This document shows, one piece after another, positions 55,179 to 62,500 of a stretch of DNA of 64,000 bases (within the stretch, counting starts at the first letter, position 1; each line of letters starts with the position of its first letter). Source of the DNA: Kiloniellales bacterium (lineage in GTDB: Bacteria; Pseudomonadota; Alphaproteobacteria; Kiloniellales; JAKSDN01); the NCBI GenBank assembly GCA_028280455.1, contig JANQLT010000023.1, forward strand, positions 1 to 64,000, read 5' to 3'. The position numbers were made by a program, and so were the translations under genes. Under the pieces are notes generated by a model that searched no databases, was not told the DNA's origin, and saw only the letters and a program-made list of their open reading frames with translations.

Positions 55179-57089
55179 ATGTCCAAAAGGGGACCTAGAG
55201 CCGCCAAATCCGGGAAGAAATCGGCGGCCAGACCCGGCAACGAAGCCCTCCGGCGCTTCCGGGCGGCCAACGAGGCCCTGCGCGCCGGCCGGCCCGAGGC
55301 CGCCGCGAAGGCCTATCGCGGCTTGATCCGCACGCATGGCCGTCAGCCCGAGCTGCACAACAACCTCGGCATCGCTCTCAAGCGCCTTGGCAAGCTCGAC
55401 GAGGCGGCGGAGTCCTTCCGCCGCGCTGCCGCCTTGGCGCCCGACTACGCCGCCGCCCAAGGCAACCTCGCCGGCCTGCTCGCCCAGCTCGGCCGCTTCG
55501 AGGACAGCCTGCCGCACTACCTCGCGGCAGAACGCCTGGACCCCGCGAACAAAGCACACCGCCAAGGCTTCGCGACGGCCCTGCGGCCGATCCGCTTCCG
55601 CACGGCCAACGCGGAGCTGCGCGCTGCCGCGGCGTGCCTTCTCGACGACGACGGCATCGACCCGCAGCCGTTGGCGCCTGCCCTCCTGTCCCTGCTGCGT
55701 CTCGAGCCCGCCGTGCAATGCGCACTCGCCGCTGCAAACGACGACGACGCGCTGCTTGACTGGCTGACCGGTTCAGAGGCTTCCGCCTTTCTCGAGCAAC
55801 CGCTCTTACGGCGTCTGCTGACGCGCTGCATATTGCCGGATGTCGCATTCGAGCGCTTGCTGACCGGCATCCGCCGGCTGTGCCTGACCGAAGCGCGCGC
55901 CAAAGAGGTGATGTCAGGCGCGCCCGGCTTCTTCGCCGCCCTCGCCTGCCAAAGCTGGCTCAACGACTTCGCCTACGCCGAGACTATGGCGGAACGCGCG
56001 TTGCTCGAGGTGCCCGCTTCGAGCGACTTGCTGTCACCCGCGCTCCTGACCTACGCCCTCTACCGCCCCTTGGCGGCACTGCCGCATGCACAGGACATAG
56101 CTCCGCAAGGCGATGCCGTTGCGGACCTCCACCGGCTCCAGCTTCGCGAGCCGCTCGCCGAGCGCGAGATCGAGGCGGACCTGCCGAGCCTGACGCCGAT
56201 CGACGACGCGACCTCGCAGGCGGTGCGGCAACAGTACGAAGACAACCCCTACCCGCGCTGGCTGAGCGCGCGCGCCGCCGAGCCGCGCCCGCTCGGCGCG
56301 GTGCTCCGAGAGCTCTTCCCGCATCAAGCGTCGCTGCGATCGATGCCGAGCGACACGGCCCTGAAGGTCCTGGTCGCCGGTTGCGGCACCGGCAAGCATG
56401 CGCTCGACGTCGCCCGCCGCTTCGCCGGTGCCGATGTGCTGGCCGTCGATCTCAGCCGCCGCTCTCTCGCCTACGCCGCCCGCCAGGCCCGCGACCTCGG
56501 CCAGGCGAACCTGCGCTTCGCCCAGGCCGACCTGCTGAGCCTGGCGCCCGGCACGCAACGCTACGGCCTGATCGAGTCCATGGGCGTGCTACACCACCTG
56601 GAGGACCCGCTGGCCGGCTGGCGCCGCCTGCTCGCCCTGCTCGACGACGGCGGCTTCATGCGCATCGGCCTCTACAGCCGCACCGCCCGCCGCCACCTGC
56701 GGACCGCGCGCGACCTCGTCGCCGATTGCCCGCGCGATCCCGACGGCCTGCGCGCCGCGCGCCAGAGACTGATCGCGCTACCCGAGACCGACCCGGCACG
56801 CGCCGTGCTCGGCGAGCTGGACTTCTACAGCCTCTCCGGCTGCCGCGACCTGCTGTTCCACGTGCAGGAGGTCGGCTTCTCGCTGGCGGAGATCGCCGCC
56901 GCGCTCGACGCGCTCGGCCTCGACTTCCTCGGCTTCGAGTTCGTCGACCCCACGCTGCCGCGCGCCTACGCCGCGCGCTTCCCACAGGACAAGACGCTCA
57001 CCGACCTCGACACCTGGTCGAGCTTCGAAGCGGAGAACCCGGAGAGCTTCCGGACGATGTATCAGTTCTGGTGTCGGCGCCGCGCCTAG
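55179..57089 (+). CDS. TPR-repeat protein fused to a SAM-dependent methyltransferase
   Basis: The 636-residue protein starts at ATG 55179. The N-terminal third carries tetratricopeptide repeats (ELHNNLGIALKRLGKLDEAA, AQGNLAGLLAQLGRFEDSLP). A central helical part follows. From about 395 to 560 a class I methyltransferase is present (VLVAGCGTGKHALDVARRFA, LAVDLSRRSLAYAARQARDL, GVLHHLEDPLAGWRRLLALL). TPR-methyltransferase fusions are common in alphaproteobacteria and are thought to modify proteins or glycans recruited by the TPR part. Substrate unknown. It ends convergently with acuI, with overlapping stop codons in CCTAGG. Confidence 0.82.
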   Translation: MSKRGPRAAKSGKKSAARPGNEALRRFRAANEALRAGRPEAAAKAYRGLIRTHGRQPELHNNLGIALKRLGKLDEAAESFRRAAALAPDYAAAQGNLAGLLAQLGRFEDSLPHYLAAERLDPANKAHRQGFATALRPIRFRTANAELRAAAACLLDDDGIDPQPLAPALLSLLRLEPAVQCALAAANDDDALLDWLTGSEASAFLEQPLLRRLLTRCILPDVAFERLLTGIRRLCLTEARAKEVMSGAPGFFAALACQSWLNDFAYAETMAERALLEVPASSDLLSPALLTYALYRPLAALPHAQDIAPQGDAVADLHRLQLREPLAEREIEADLPSLTPIDDATSQAVRQQYEDNPYPRWLSARAAEPRPLGAVLRELFPHQASLRSMPSDTALKVLVAGCGTGKHALDVARRFAGADVLAVDLSRRSLAYAARQARDLGQANLRFAQADLLSLAPGTQRYGLIESMGVLHHLEDPLAGWRRLLALLDDGGFMRIGLYSRTARRHLRTARDLVADCPRDPDGLRAARQRLIALPETDPARAVLGELDFYSLSGCRDLLFHVQEVGFSLAEIAAALDALGLDFLGFEFVDPTLPRAYAARFPQDKTLTDLDTWSSFEAENPESFRTMYQFWCRRRA

Positions 57090-58084
57090 GCGTTGACGTT
57101 GACCACCGTCCGGCCGCGCACTTGGCCCTTGAGAATGGTGTCGGCCATGCCGGGCAAGTCGCCGAGCGCGACCTCCTGGACCATGGCGTCGAGCTTCTCC
57201 ATCGGCAGGTCGCTCGCGACGCGGTCCCAGGCGGCGCGCCGCCGGTCCTGCGGGCACATCACCGAGTCGATGCCGAGCAGGTTCACGCCGCGCAGCAGGA
57301 AGGGCAGCACCGTGCTGTTCAGATCGTTGCCGCCGGCCAGGCCGACGGCCGCGACGGAGCTGCCATAGGCCATCTGCGTCAGGACGTGGGCCAGGGTCGT
57401 GCCGCCGACAGAGTCGATGCAACCGGCCCAGCGCTCCTTGTCGAGCGGCCGGCTCGGCGCCTCGGCCAGCTCGTCGCGCGCCACCAAGGTGGTGGCGCCG
57501 AGGCCCTTCAGATAGTCGTGGGTCTCGACGCGGCCCGTGGAGGCCGCCACCTGGTAGCCCAGCTTGGCGAGGATCGCCGTGGCGACCGAGCCGACGCCGC
57601 CGGCCGCGCCGGTGACCAGCACTTCGCCCCCACCGGCGCTAGTGTCGGGCGTCAAGCCATGGTCCTCGAGCGCCATCACCGCGAGCATGGCGGTGAAGCC
57701 CGCGGTGCCGACGGCCATGGCCTGGCGCGCCTCGAAGCCCGGCGGCAGGGGCACGAGCCAGTCGCCCTTGACCCGGGCCTTTTGGGAGAAGCCGCCCCAG
57801 TGCATCTCGCCGACCCGCCAGCCGGTCAGCACGACCTTGTCGCCCGGCTTGAAGCCGGCGTGCTCGCTCGCCTCGACCGTGCCGGCGAAGTCGATGCCGG
57901 GGACGTGGGGATAGCTCCGCACCAGCCGGCCGATCCCCTTGAGGATCATGCCGTCCTTGTAGTTGATCGTGGAATAGTCGACCGCGACGGTGACGTCGCC
58001 CTCGGGCAGGCGTGACTCCTCCAGCTCCTGCACGCCGGCCGATACCTTGCCGTCGGTCTCTTCCAAGACGACCGCCTTGAACAT
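57086..58084 (-). CDS. acuI: acryloyl-CoA reductase (AcuI/YhdH-type quinone oxidoreductase)
   Basis: The 332-residue MDR enzyme reduces acryloyl-CoA to propionyl-CoA with NADPH, which removes the toxic acrylate made from DMSP or 3-hydroxypropionate. Family marks are YSTINYKDGMILKGIGRLVR, SYPHVPGIDFAGTVEAS, the cofactor motif VTGAAGGVGSVATAILAKLG near 160 and GINLLG-like RGVNLLGIDSVMCPQDRRR. Several of these distinguish AcuI/YhdH from other quinone oxidoreductases. Upstream (right) lies a thiolase, so the pair may act on short acyl-CoAs. No DMSP lyase is in the window. Confidence 0.88.
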   Translation of the reverse strand: MFKAVVLEETDGKVSAGVQELEESRLPEGDVTVAVDYSTINYKDGMILKGIGRLVRSYPHVPGIDFAGTVEASEHAGFKPGDKVVLTGWRVGEMHWGGFSQKARVKGDWLVPLPPGFEARQAMAVGTAGFTAMLAVMALEDHGLTPDTSAGGGEVLVTGAAGGVGSVATAILAKLGYQVAASTGRVETHDYLKGLGATTLVARDELAEAPSRPLDKERWAGCIDSVGGTTLAHVLTQMAYGSSVAAVGLAGGNDLNSTVLPFLLRGVNLLGIDSVMCPQDRRRAAWDRVASDLPMEKLDAMVQEVALGDLPGMADTILKGQVRGRTVVNVNA

Positions 58085-58125
58085 CGCCTTCCCCTTCCCC
58101 CTATCTCGGATCGAGCGCTACAGCC

Positions 58126-59292
58126 TCAGCGCAGCGGCTCCAGGATCGACACGTAGTTGGCGACCGCGGCGCCGCCCATGTTGTAGACACCGGCCAGCTT
58201 CGCGTCCTCGACCTGCATGTCCTCGGCCTGGCCGCGCAGTTGCAGCGCGGCCATGACGTGCATCGACACGCCGGTCGCGCCGATCGGATGGCCCTTCGAC
58301 TTGAGGCCGCCCGAGGGATTGACCGGCAGCTTGCCGTCCTTCTCCGTCCAGCCTTCCTCGATCGCCCGCGCGCCCTGGCCGCGCGGCACGAGTCCCATGG
58401 CCTCGTACTGCAGCAGCTCGGCGATGGTGAAGCAGTCGTGGGACTCGACCAGCGAGAGGTCGTCGAGCGTCACGCCGGCGCTGCCGAGCGCCTGCTGCCA
58501 GGCCAGCTCGCAGCCCTCGAAGAGGGTGATGTCGCGCTTGCTCATGGGCAGGAAGTCGTTGACCTGCTTGGCCGCCCGGAAGACCACCGCCTTGGGCATG
58601 GCGAGCGCCGTCTCGACGTCGGTCAGCATCAGCGCGGCCGCGCCGTCCGAGACCAGCGAGCAGTCGGTGCGCTTCAGCGGCCCGGCGACCACCGGGTTCT
58701 TGTCCGAGGGATTGCGGCAGAAGTCGTAGCCCAGGTCCTTGCGCATCTGCGCGTAGGGATTGGCCGTGCCGTTGCGATGGTTTTTGGCGGCGATGCGGGC
58801 CAGCGCGTCGCTCTGGTCGCCGTGGCGCTGGAAGTACTGCTGGGCGATGCGGCCGAAGACGCCGGCGAAGCCGCCCTCGATCTCGCCCTCCTCCTTCATG
58901 TAGGCGCACTTCATCAGGACGCCGCCGAGCTCAGGCCCCGAGAGCCCGGTCATGGTCTCGACGCCGACCACCAGGACGAAGCGGGCGCGGCCCGAGCCGA
59001 TCGCCTTGATGCCGCTGTGCACCGCGGCCGAGCCGGTGGCGCAGGCGTTCTCGACCGTCGTCGAGGGCGTGAAGCGGAAGCCCTCGTCGGCCTGCAGCAC
59101 CAGCGAGGAGGGAAAGCCCTGGGCCGCGAAGCCGTCGTTGAAGTTGCCGACGACGATCTCGTCGATGTCCCTGGGCGCCAGCCCGGCGTCGGCGACGGCA
59201 TCGCGCACCACCGAGACGATCAGCGATTCGACGTCTTCTTCGGGATGCTTGCCGAACGGCGTGTGGCTCCAGCCGACGATGCAGGCTGTCAT
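58126..59292 (-). CDS. SCP-x-type thiolase / acetyl-CoA acetyltransferase
   Basis: The 388-residue thiolase starts at ATG 59292 (MTACIVGWSHTPFGKHPEED). The nucleophile Cys is in VENACATGSAAVHS (near 84), the His in ESHDCFTIAELLQYEAMG and the second His in GGLKSKGHPIGATGVS. The HDCF form is typical of SCP-x/SCP2 thiolases rather than the bacterial PhaA/FadA group. It probably cleaves or condenses 3-oxoacyl-CoA; the chain length is not readable. It lies 41 bp upstream of acuI on the same strand, so an acyl-CoA operon is likely. Confidence 0.87.
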   Translation of the reverse strand: MTACIVGWSHTPFGKHPEEDVESLIVSVVRDAVADAGLAPRDIDEIVVGNFNDGFAAQGFPSSLVLQADEGFRFTPSTTVENACATGSAAVHSGIKAIGSGRARFVLVVGVETMTGLSGPELGGVLMKCAYMKEEGEIEGGFAGVFGRIAQQYFQRHGDQSDALARIAAKNHRNGTANPYAQMRKDLGYDFCRNPSDKNPVVAGPLKRTDCSLVSDGAAALMLTDVETALAMPKAVVFRAAKQVNDFLPMSKRDITLFEGCELAWQQALGSAGVTLDDLSLVESHDCFTIAELLQYEAMGLVPRGQGARAIEEGWTEKDGKLPVNPSGGLKSKGHPIGATGVSMHVMAALQLRGQAEDMQVEDAKLAGVYNMGGAAVANYVSILEPLR

Positions 59293-59428
59293 GGCGCGGC
59301 TCTCCTGAAGGCTTACAGCGCAGCAGATAGACTGCCGCACCCGGAAACGCCAGGCCGGAAATTCCAGGCCGGAGGCGCTTGAGCTACTATGTGGGGCTTC
59401 GCCCCGCGCCAGACGAGAGCCCGATGCC

Positions 59429-59674
59429 ATGGACGACGTCCAAGTCCCGATCGCCGAGATCTACGTGCCGACCAAGCGGCGCACGACCCTCAAGCCCGAG
59501 CTGGTCGCCGAGCTGGCCGAGAGCATCCTGGAGAACGGGCTGCAGGTGCCGATCAACGTCCGCCAGGACAAGGACCGCTATGTCCTGGTCGAGGGCCTGC
59601 ACCGGCTGGAGGCCTGCAAGGCCCTGGGCGAGGAACAAATCACCGCGATCATCGTCCGCGCCCGGCAGCACTGA
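59429..59674 (+). CDS. stand-alone ParB N-terminal (ParB/sulfiredoxin-like) domain protein
   Basis: This 81-residue protein is only the ParB N-terminal domain: VPIAEIYVPTKRRTTLKPEL, then ELAESILENGLQVPINVRQD and the VLVEGLHRLEACKALGEEQI box, where ParB has G-E-R-R and here E-G-L-H-R. This domain binds CTP in true ParB and is a nuclease or kinase scaffold in others. No DNA-binding helix-turn-helix follows. It is probably a small regulatory or DNA-modifying accessory protein. It starts at ATG 59429, just upstream of and divergent from the thiolase gene. Confidence 0.72.
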   Translation: MDDVQVPIAEIYVPTKRRTTLKPELVAELAESILENGLQVPINVRQDKDRYVLVEGLHRLEACKALGEEQITAIIVRARQH

Positions 59675-59697
59675 CACCAAAGCTCGATGAGCGGGGC

Positions 59698-60012
59698 TCA
59701 GAACTCCAGGGGCCCGGTGAGCTGCGCCCGGACGCCGTCCATCTCTTCCTCGGCCTCGAGGGCCAGGATGTCGAGCGCGACGCCTTCCAGCAGGCAGGGC
59801 CGCTGATCGAAGGGCGTCTCCGGGTCCTGCACGGCGCCGCAGCGCGGACAGCCTTGGGTCACCGGCCCGCGCTGTTGGGGCGACAGCGCGCGGGCCTTGG
59901 CGCATATGCCCCGGCCGACGAAGGGATCCCGGTAGAGCCGCCGGTCGGGCGCCTTGTCGGGCACCGTCGCCGGGGTCGCGGATCGCCGCGGGTCGCTGTC
60001 TTTGTCGGTCAT
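59698..60012 (-). CDS. small cysteine-containing protein of unknown function
   Basis: The 104-residue protein starts at ATG 60012. RLYRDPFVGRGICAKARALS and VTQGCPRCGAVQDPETPFDQ contain a CxxC (CPRC) and further Cys that could bind zinc, although no complete finger is clear. It ends with an acidic helix (EGVALDILALEAEEEMDGVR). The family is not recognised. It is convergent with the ParB-like gene. Confidence 0.5.
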   Translation of the reverse strand: MTDKDSDPRRSATPATVPDKAPDRRLYRDPFVGRGICAKARALSPQQRGPVTQGCPRCGAVQDPETPFDQRPCLLEGVALDILALEAEEEMDGVRAQLTGPLEF

Positions 60013-60203
60013 CGCTGGGCGCCTTTCACTAGGCGCCAAGTCTCCGACGGCGTGGTTAACAGGGCCTTGACGGCGCGTCTTCACGGCCCCGGGTCACGGA
60101 CGCGTATTCACGGTCGATTGCCCGGGGCATCGGGCCGTTGCCTGGGATAGACTGCGATCGATTCTCACCCCATCGAGCGGGCGCGGGCCCGCGGAGGCGA
60201 AAC

Positions 60204-61121
60204 ATGCGAAAGCTCTTCCTGGCCTTGCTGGTCGCGCTTTGGGCGCCGCAGGCCGCGGCGGCCGGCGCGGTGCCGGCCCTGGTCGACGCCGACTGGCTGG
60301 CCGCGAACCTGGACAAGCCGGACCTGGTCGTCCTCGACCTCCGCAACCAGCTCGGCAAGCAGTCGCGGACCGACTACCTGGCGGGCCACGTGCCGGGCGC
60401 GATCTACAGCGACTATCTGCGGGCCGGCTGGCGGACCCAGGTCGACGGCGTGGTCGGCCAGTTGCCGCCGGTCGCCGATCTCGAGGCCCTGATCGGCGGC
60501 CTGGGCATCGGCAACGACGACCACGTCGTGCTGGTCAGCGGCGGCAAGAGCGCCCTCGACATGGGCAGCGCGACCCGCGTCTTCTTCACCTTCAAGGTGC
60601 TCGGCCACGACCGGGTCTCGATCCTCGACGGCGGCTACAAGGCCTATGCGGCCGACCCGGCCCGGCCGGTCGAGACCGGCGCGGTGACCCGGCCCGCCAA
60701 GTCCTTCACCGCCGCCTTCCGCCCCGAGCTGCTGGCCGACCGCGGCGAGGTGGCCGCGGCCATCGAGGGCGACGCGGCGCTGATCGACGTCCGGCCTGAT
60801 GCGCAGTACCGCGGCGAGGCCAAGCACCCCATGGCCCGGCAGGCCGGCACCCTGCCCGGCGCGGCCTCGCTGCCCCAGGGCAAGCTGACCGAGTACGGCG
60901 GGACGCTGGTCTCCGCGACCACCGCCGCCGCGCTCCTGAAGATGGCCGGCGTCGAGCCGGAGCAGGAGACCATCGCCTTCTGCAACACCGGCCACTGGGC
61001 GTCGCTGGGCTGGTTCGTCAGCCGCGAGCTGCTCGGCAACGAGTCAGCCAAGCTCTACGACGGCTCGATGGTCGACTGGACCGCCGATCCGGCGCGCCCG
61101 GTCGAGGTGAAGGCGAACTGA
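60204..61121 (+). CDS. periplasmic two-domain rhodanese (thiosulfate sulfurtransferase)
   Basis: The 305-residue protein starts at ATG 60204 after GGAGG, with a Sec signal (RKLFLALLVALWAPQAAAAG). Rhodanese domain 1 spans about 23-150, but its loop has VSGGKSALDMGSATRV, with Ser where the active Cys should be. Domain 2 has the active loop AFCNTGHWASLGWFVSREL with Cys near 260. It transfers the sulfane sulfur of thiosulfate to thiols or cyanide outside the cytoplasm. It is followed after 25 bp by the YeeE-type transporter, so it probably delivers or processes thiosulfate for it. Confidence 0.88.
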   Translation: MRKLFLALLVALWAPQAAAAGAVPALVDADWLAANLDKPDLVVLDLRNQLGKQSRTDYLAGHVPGAIYSDYLRAGWRTQVDGVVGQLPPVADLEALIGGLGIGNDDHVVLVSGGKSALDMGSATRVFFTFKVLGHDRVSILDGGYKAYAADPARPVETGAVTRPAKSFTAAFRPELLADRGEVAAAIEGDAALIDVRPDAQYRGEAKHPMARQAGTLPGAASLPQGKLTEYGGTLVSATTAAALLKMAGVEPEQETIAFCNTGHWASLGWFVSRELLGNESAKLYDGSMVDWTADPARPVEVKAN

Positions 61122-61146
61122 CTAGCGACGCCTACGAGATCAAGCC

Positions 61147-62373
61147 GTGACTCTGGCGCTCGGCGAGGCGGGACGGCCCGCGGCCCTGCCCGAAGCGGCC
61201 GGCTGGCCCGGGCCGGACCCGCGGGTGGTGCTGCCGGCCGGCCTGCTGCTGCTCGGCGGCGCCCTCGCCCTGGCCGCCGCGGTCGGCTGGCGCATGGCCG
61301 CGCTCTATCTGATCGGCGGCGCCCTCGGCCTGGTGCTCTACCACGCCACCTTCGGCTTCGCCGGCTCCTGGCGCCGTCTCCTGGCCGAGGGCCGCGGCGC
61401 GGGCCTGCGCGCCCAGATGGTCATGCTGGCCCTGGCCAGCGCGATCTTCCTGCCGGTGCTCGCCAACGGCTCGCTGTTCGGCCAGTCGGTCGGCGGCGCG
61501 ATCGCGCCGGTCGGCCTCTCGGTGGTGGTCGGGGCGGCGCTGTTCGGGATCGGCATGCAGCTCGGCGGCGGCTGTGCCTCCGGCACCCTCTTCGCCCTCG
61601 GCGGCGGCTCGACCCGCATGGTCGTCACGCTGGTCTTCTTCATGGTCGGCTCGGTCGTCGGCAGCGCCCACCTGCCCTGGTGGCTCGACGCGCCGAGCCT
61701 GGGCAGCGTCTCGCTGTCGCGCGCGCTCGGCTGGGCGCCCGCCTTGGCGCTGCAGCTCGCCGTCTTCGCCCTGATCGCCCTGGGGACGATCTGGCTCGAG
61801 CGCCGGCGCCACGGTGCCCTGGAGCCGATCACAAGGCCGCAGAGCGGCGCCGCGCGCCTGCTGAGCGGGCCCTGGCCGCTGCTCTGGGGCGCGCTGCTGC
61901 TGGCCCTGCTGAACGTCGCGACCCTCGCGGTCGCCGGCCACGCCTGGACCGTCAGCTTCGGCTACACGCTCTGGGGCGCCAAGGCCGCCGGCGCGCTGGG
62001 CCTCGACGTCGCGAGCTGGCCCTTCTGGACCTGGCGCTTCCCGAAGGCGGCGCTGGAAGGCAGCCTGTTCGAGAACAGCACCTCGGTCATGAACTTCGGC
62101 ATCGTCGCCGGCGCCCTGATGGCGGCGAGCCTCGCCGGCCGCTTCGCACCGGCCGGCCGCGTGCCGCTCGGCCCGGCCCTGGCCGCGGCCCTCGGCGGCC
62201 TGCTGATGGGCTACGGCGCCCGCCTCGCCTTCGGCTGCAACGTCGGCGCCTACTTCTCCGGCATCGCCTCGGGCAGCCTGCACGGCTGGCTCTGGCTGCT
62301 CGCCGCGCTCGTCGGCACCCACCTCGGCATCCTCTGCCGGCCGTTGTTCGGCCTGGACTCCAAGCGCAGCTAG
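61147..62373 (+). CDS. YeeE/YedE-family (TsuA-like) thiosulfate/sulfur transporter
   Basis: The 408-residue protein starts with GTG at 61147 and has about ten membrane helices. The conserved Cys motifs are GMQLGGGCASGTLFALGGGS (Cys near 143) and RLAFGCNVGAYFSGIASGSL (Cys near 360), as in TsuA, where the cysteines relay thiosulfate across the membrane. The start is 25 bp after the rhodanese gene, so the pair is an operon. The protein has two internal repeat halves and a normal length. The cytoplasmic partner (TsuB/YeeD) is not present. Confidence 0.87.
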   Translation: MTLALGEAGRPAALPEAAGWPGPDPRVVLPAGLLLLGGALALAAAVGWRMAALYLIGGALGLVLYHATFGFAGSWRRLLAEGRGAGLRAQMVMLALASAIFLPVLANGSLFGQSVGGAIAPVGLSVVVGAALFGIGMQLGGGCASGTLFALGGGSTRMVVTLVFFMVGSVVGSAHLPWWLDAPSLGSVSLSRALGWAPALALQLAVFALIALGTIWLERRRHGALEPITRPQSGAARLLSGPWPLLWGALLLALLNVATLAVAGHAWTVSFGYTLWGAKAAGALGLDVASWPFWTWRFPKAALEGSLFENSTSVMNFGIVAGALMAASLAGRFAPAGRVPLGPALAAALGGLLMGYGARLAFGCNVGAYFSGIASGSLHGWLWLLAALVGTHLGILCRPLFGLDSKRS

Positions 62374-62500
62374 ACGGCCGGCCAACCTGTCCTCGATTTC
62401 ATCTCGCCGTCAGGCGCCCGCAAGGCGCCGCGGCCCATCTCTCGGCCGAGTAGCGAGTCGCCTGGCGACCCGCCGACCCTTGCCGTGGAGGATAGACGTC

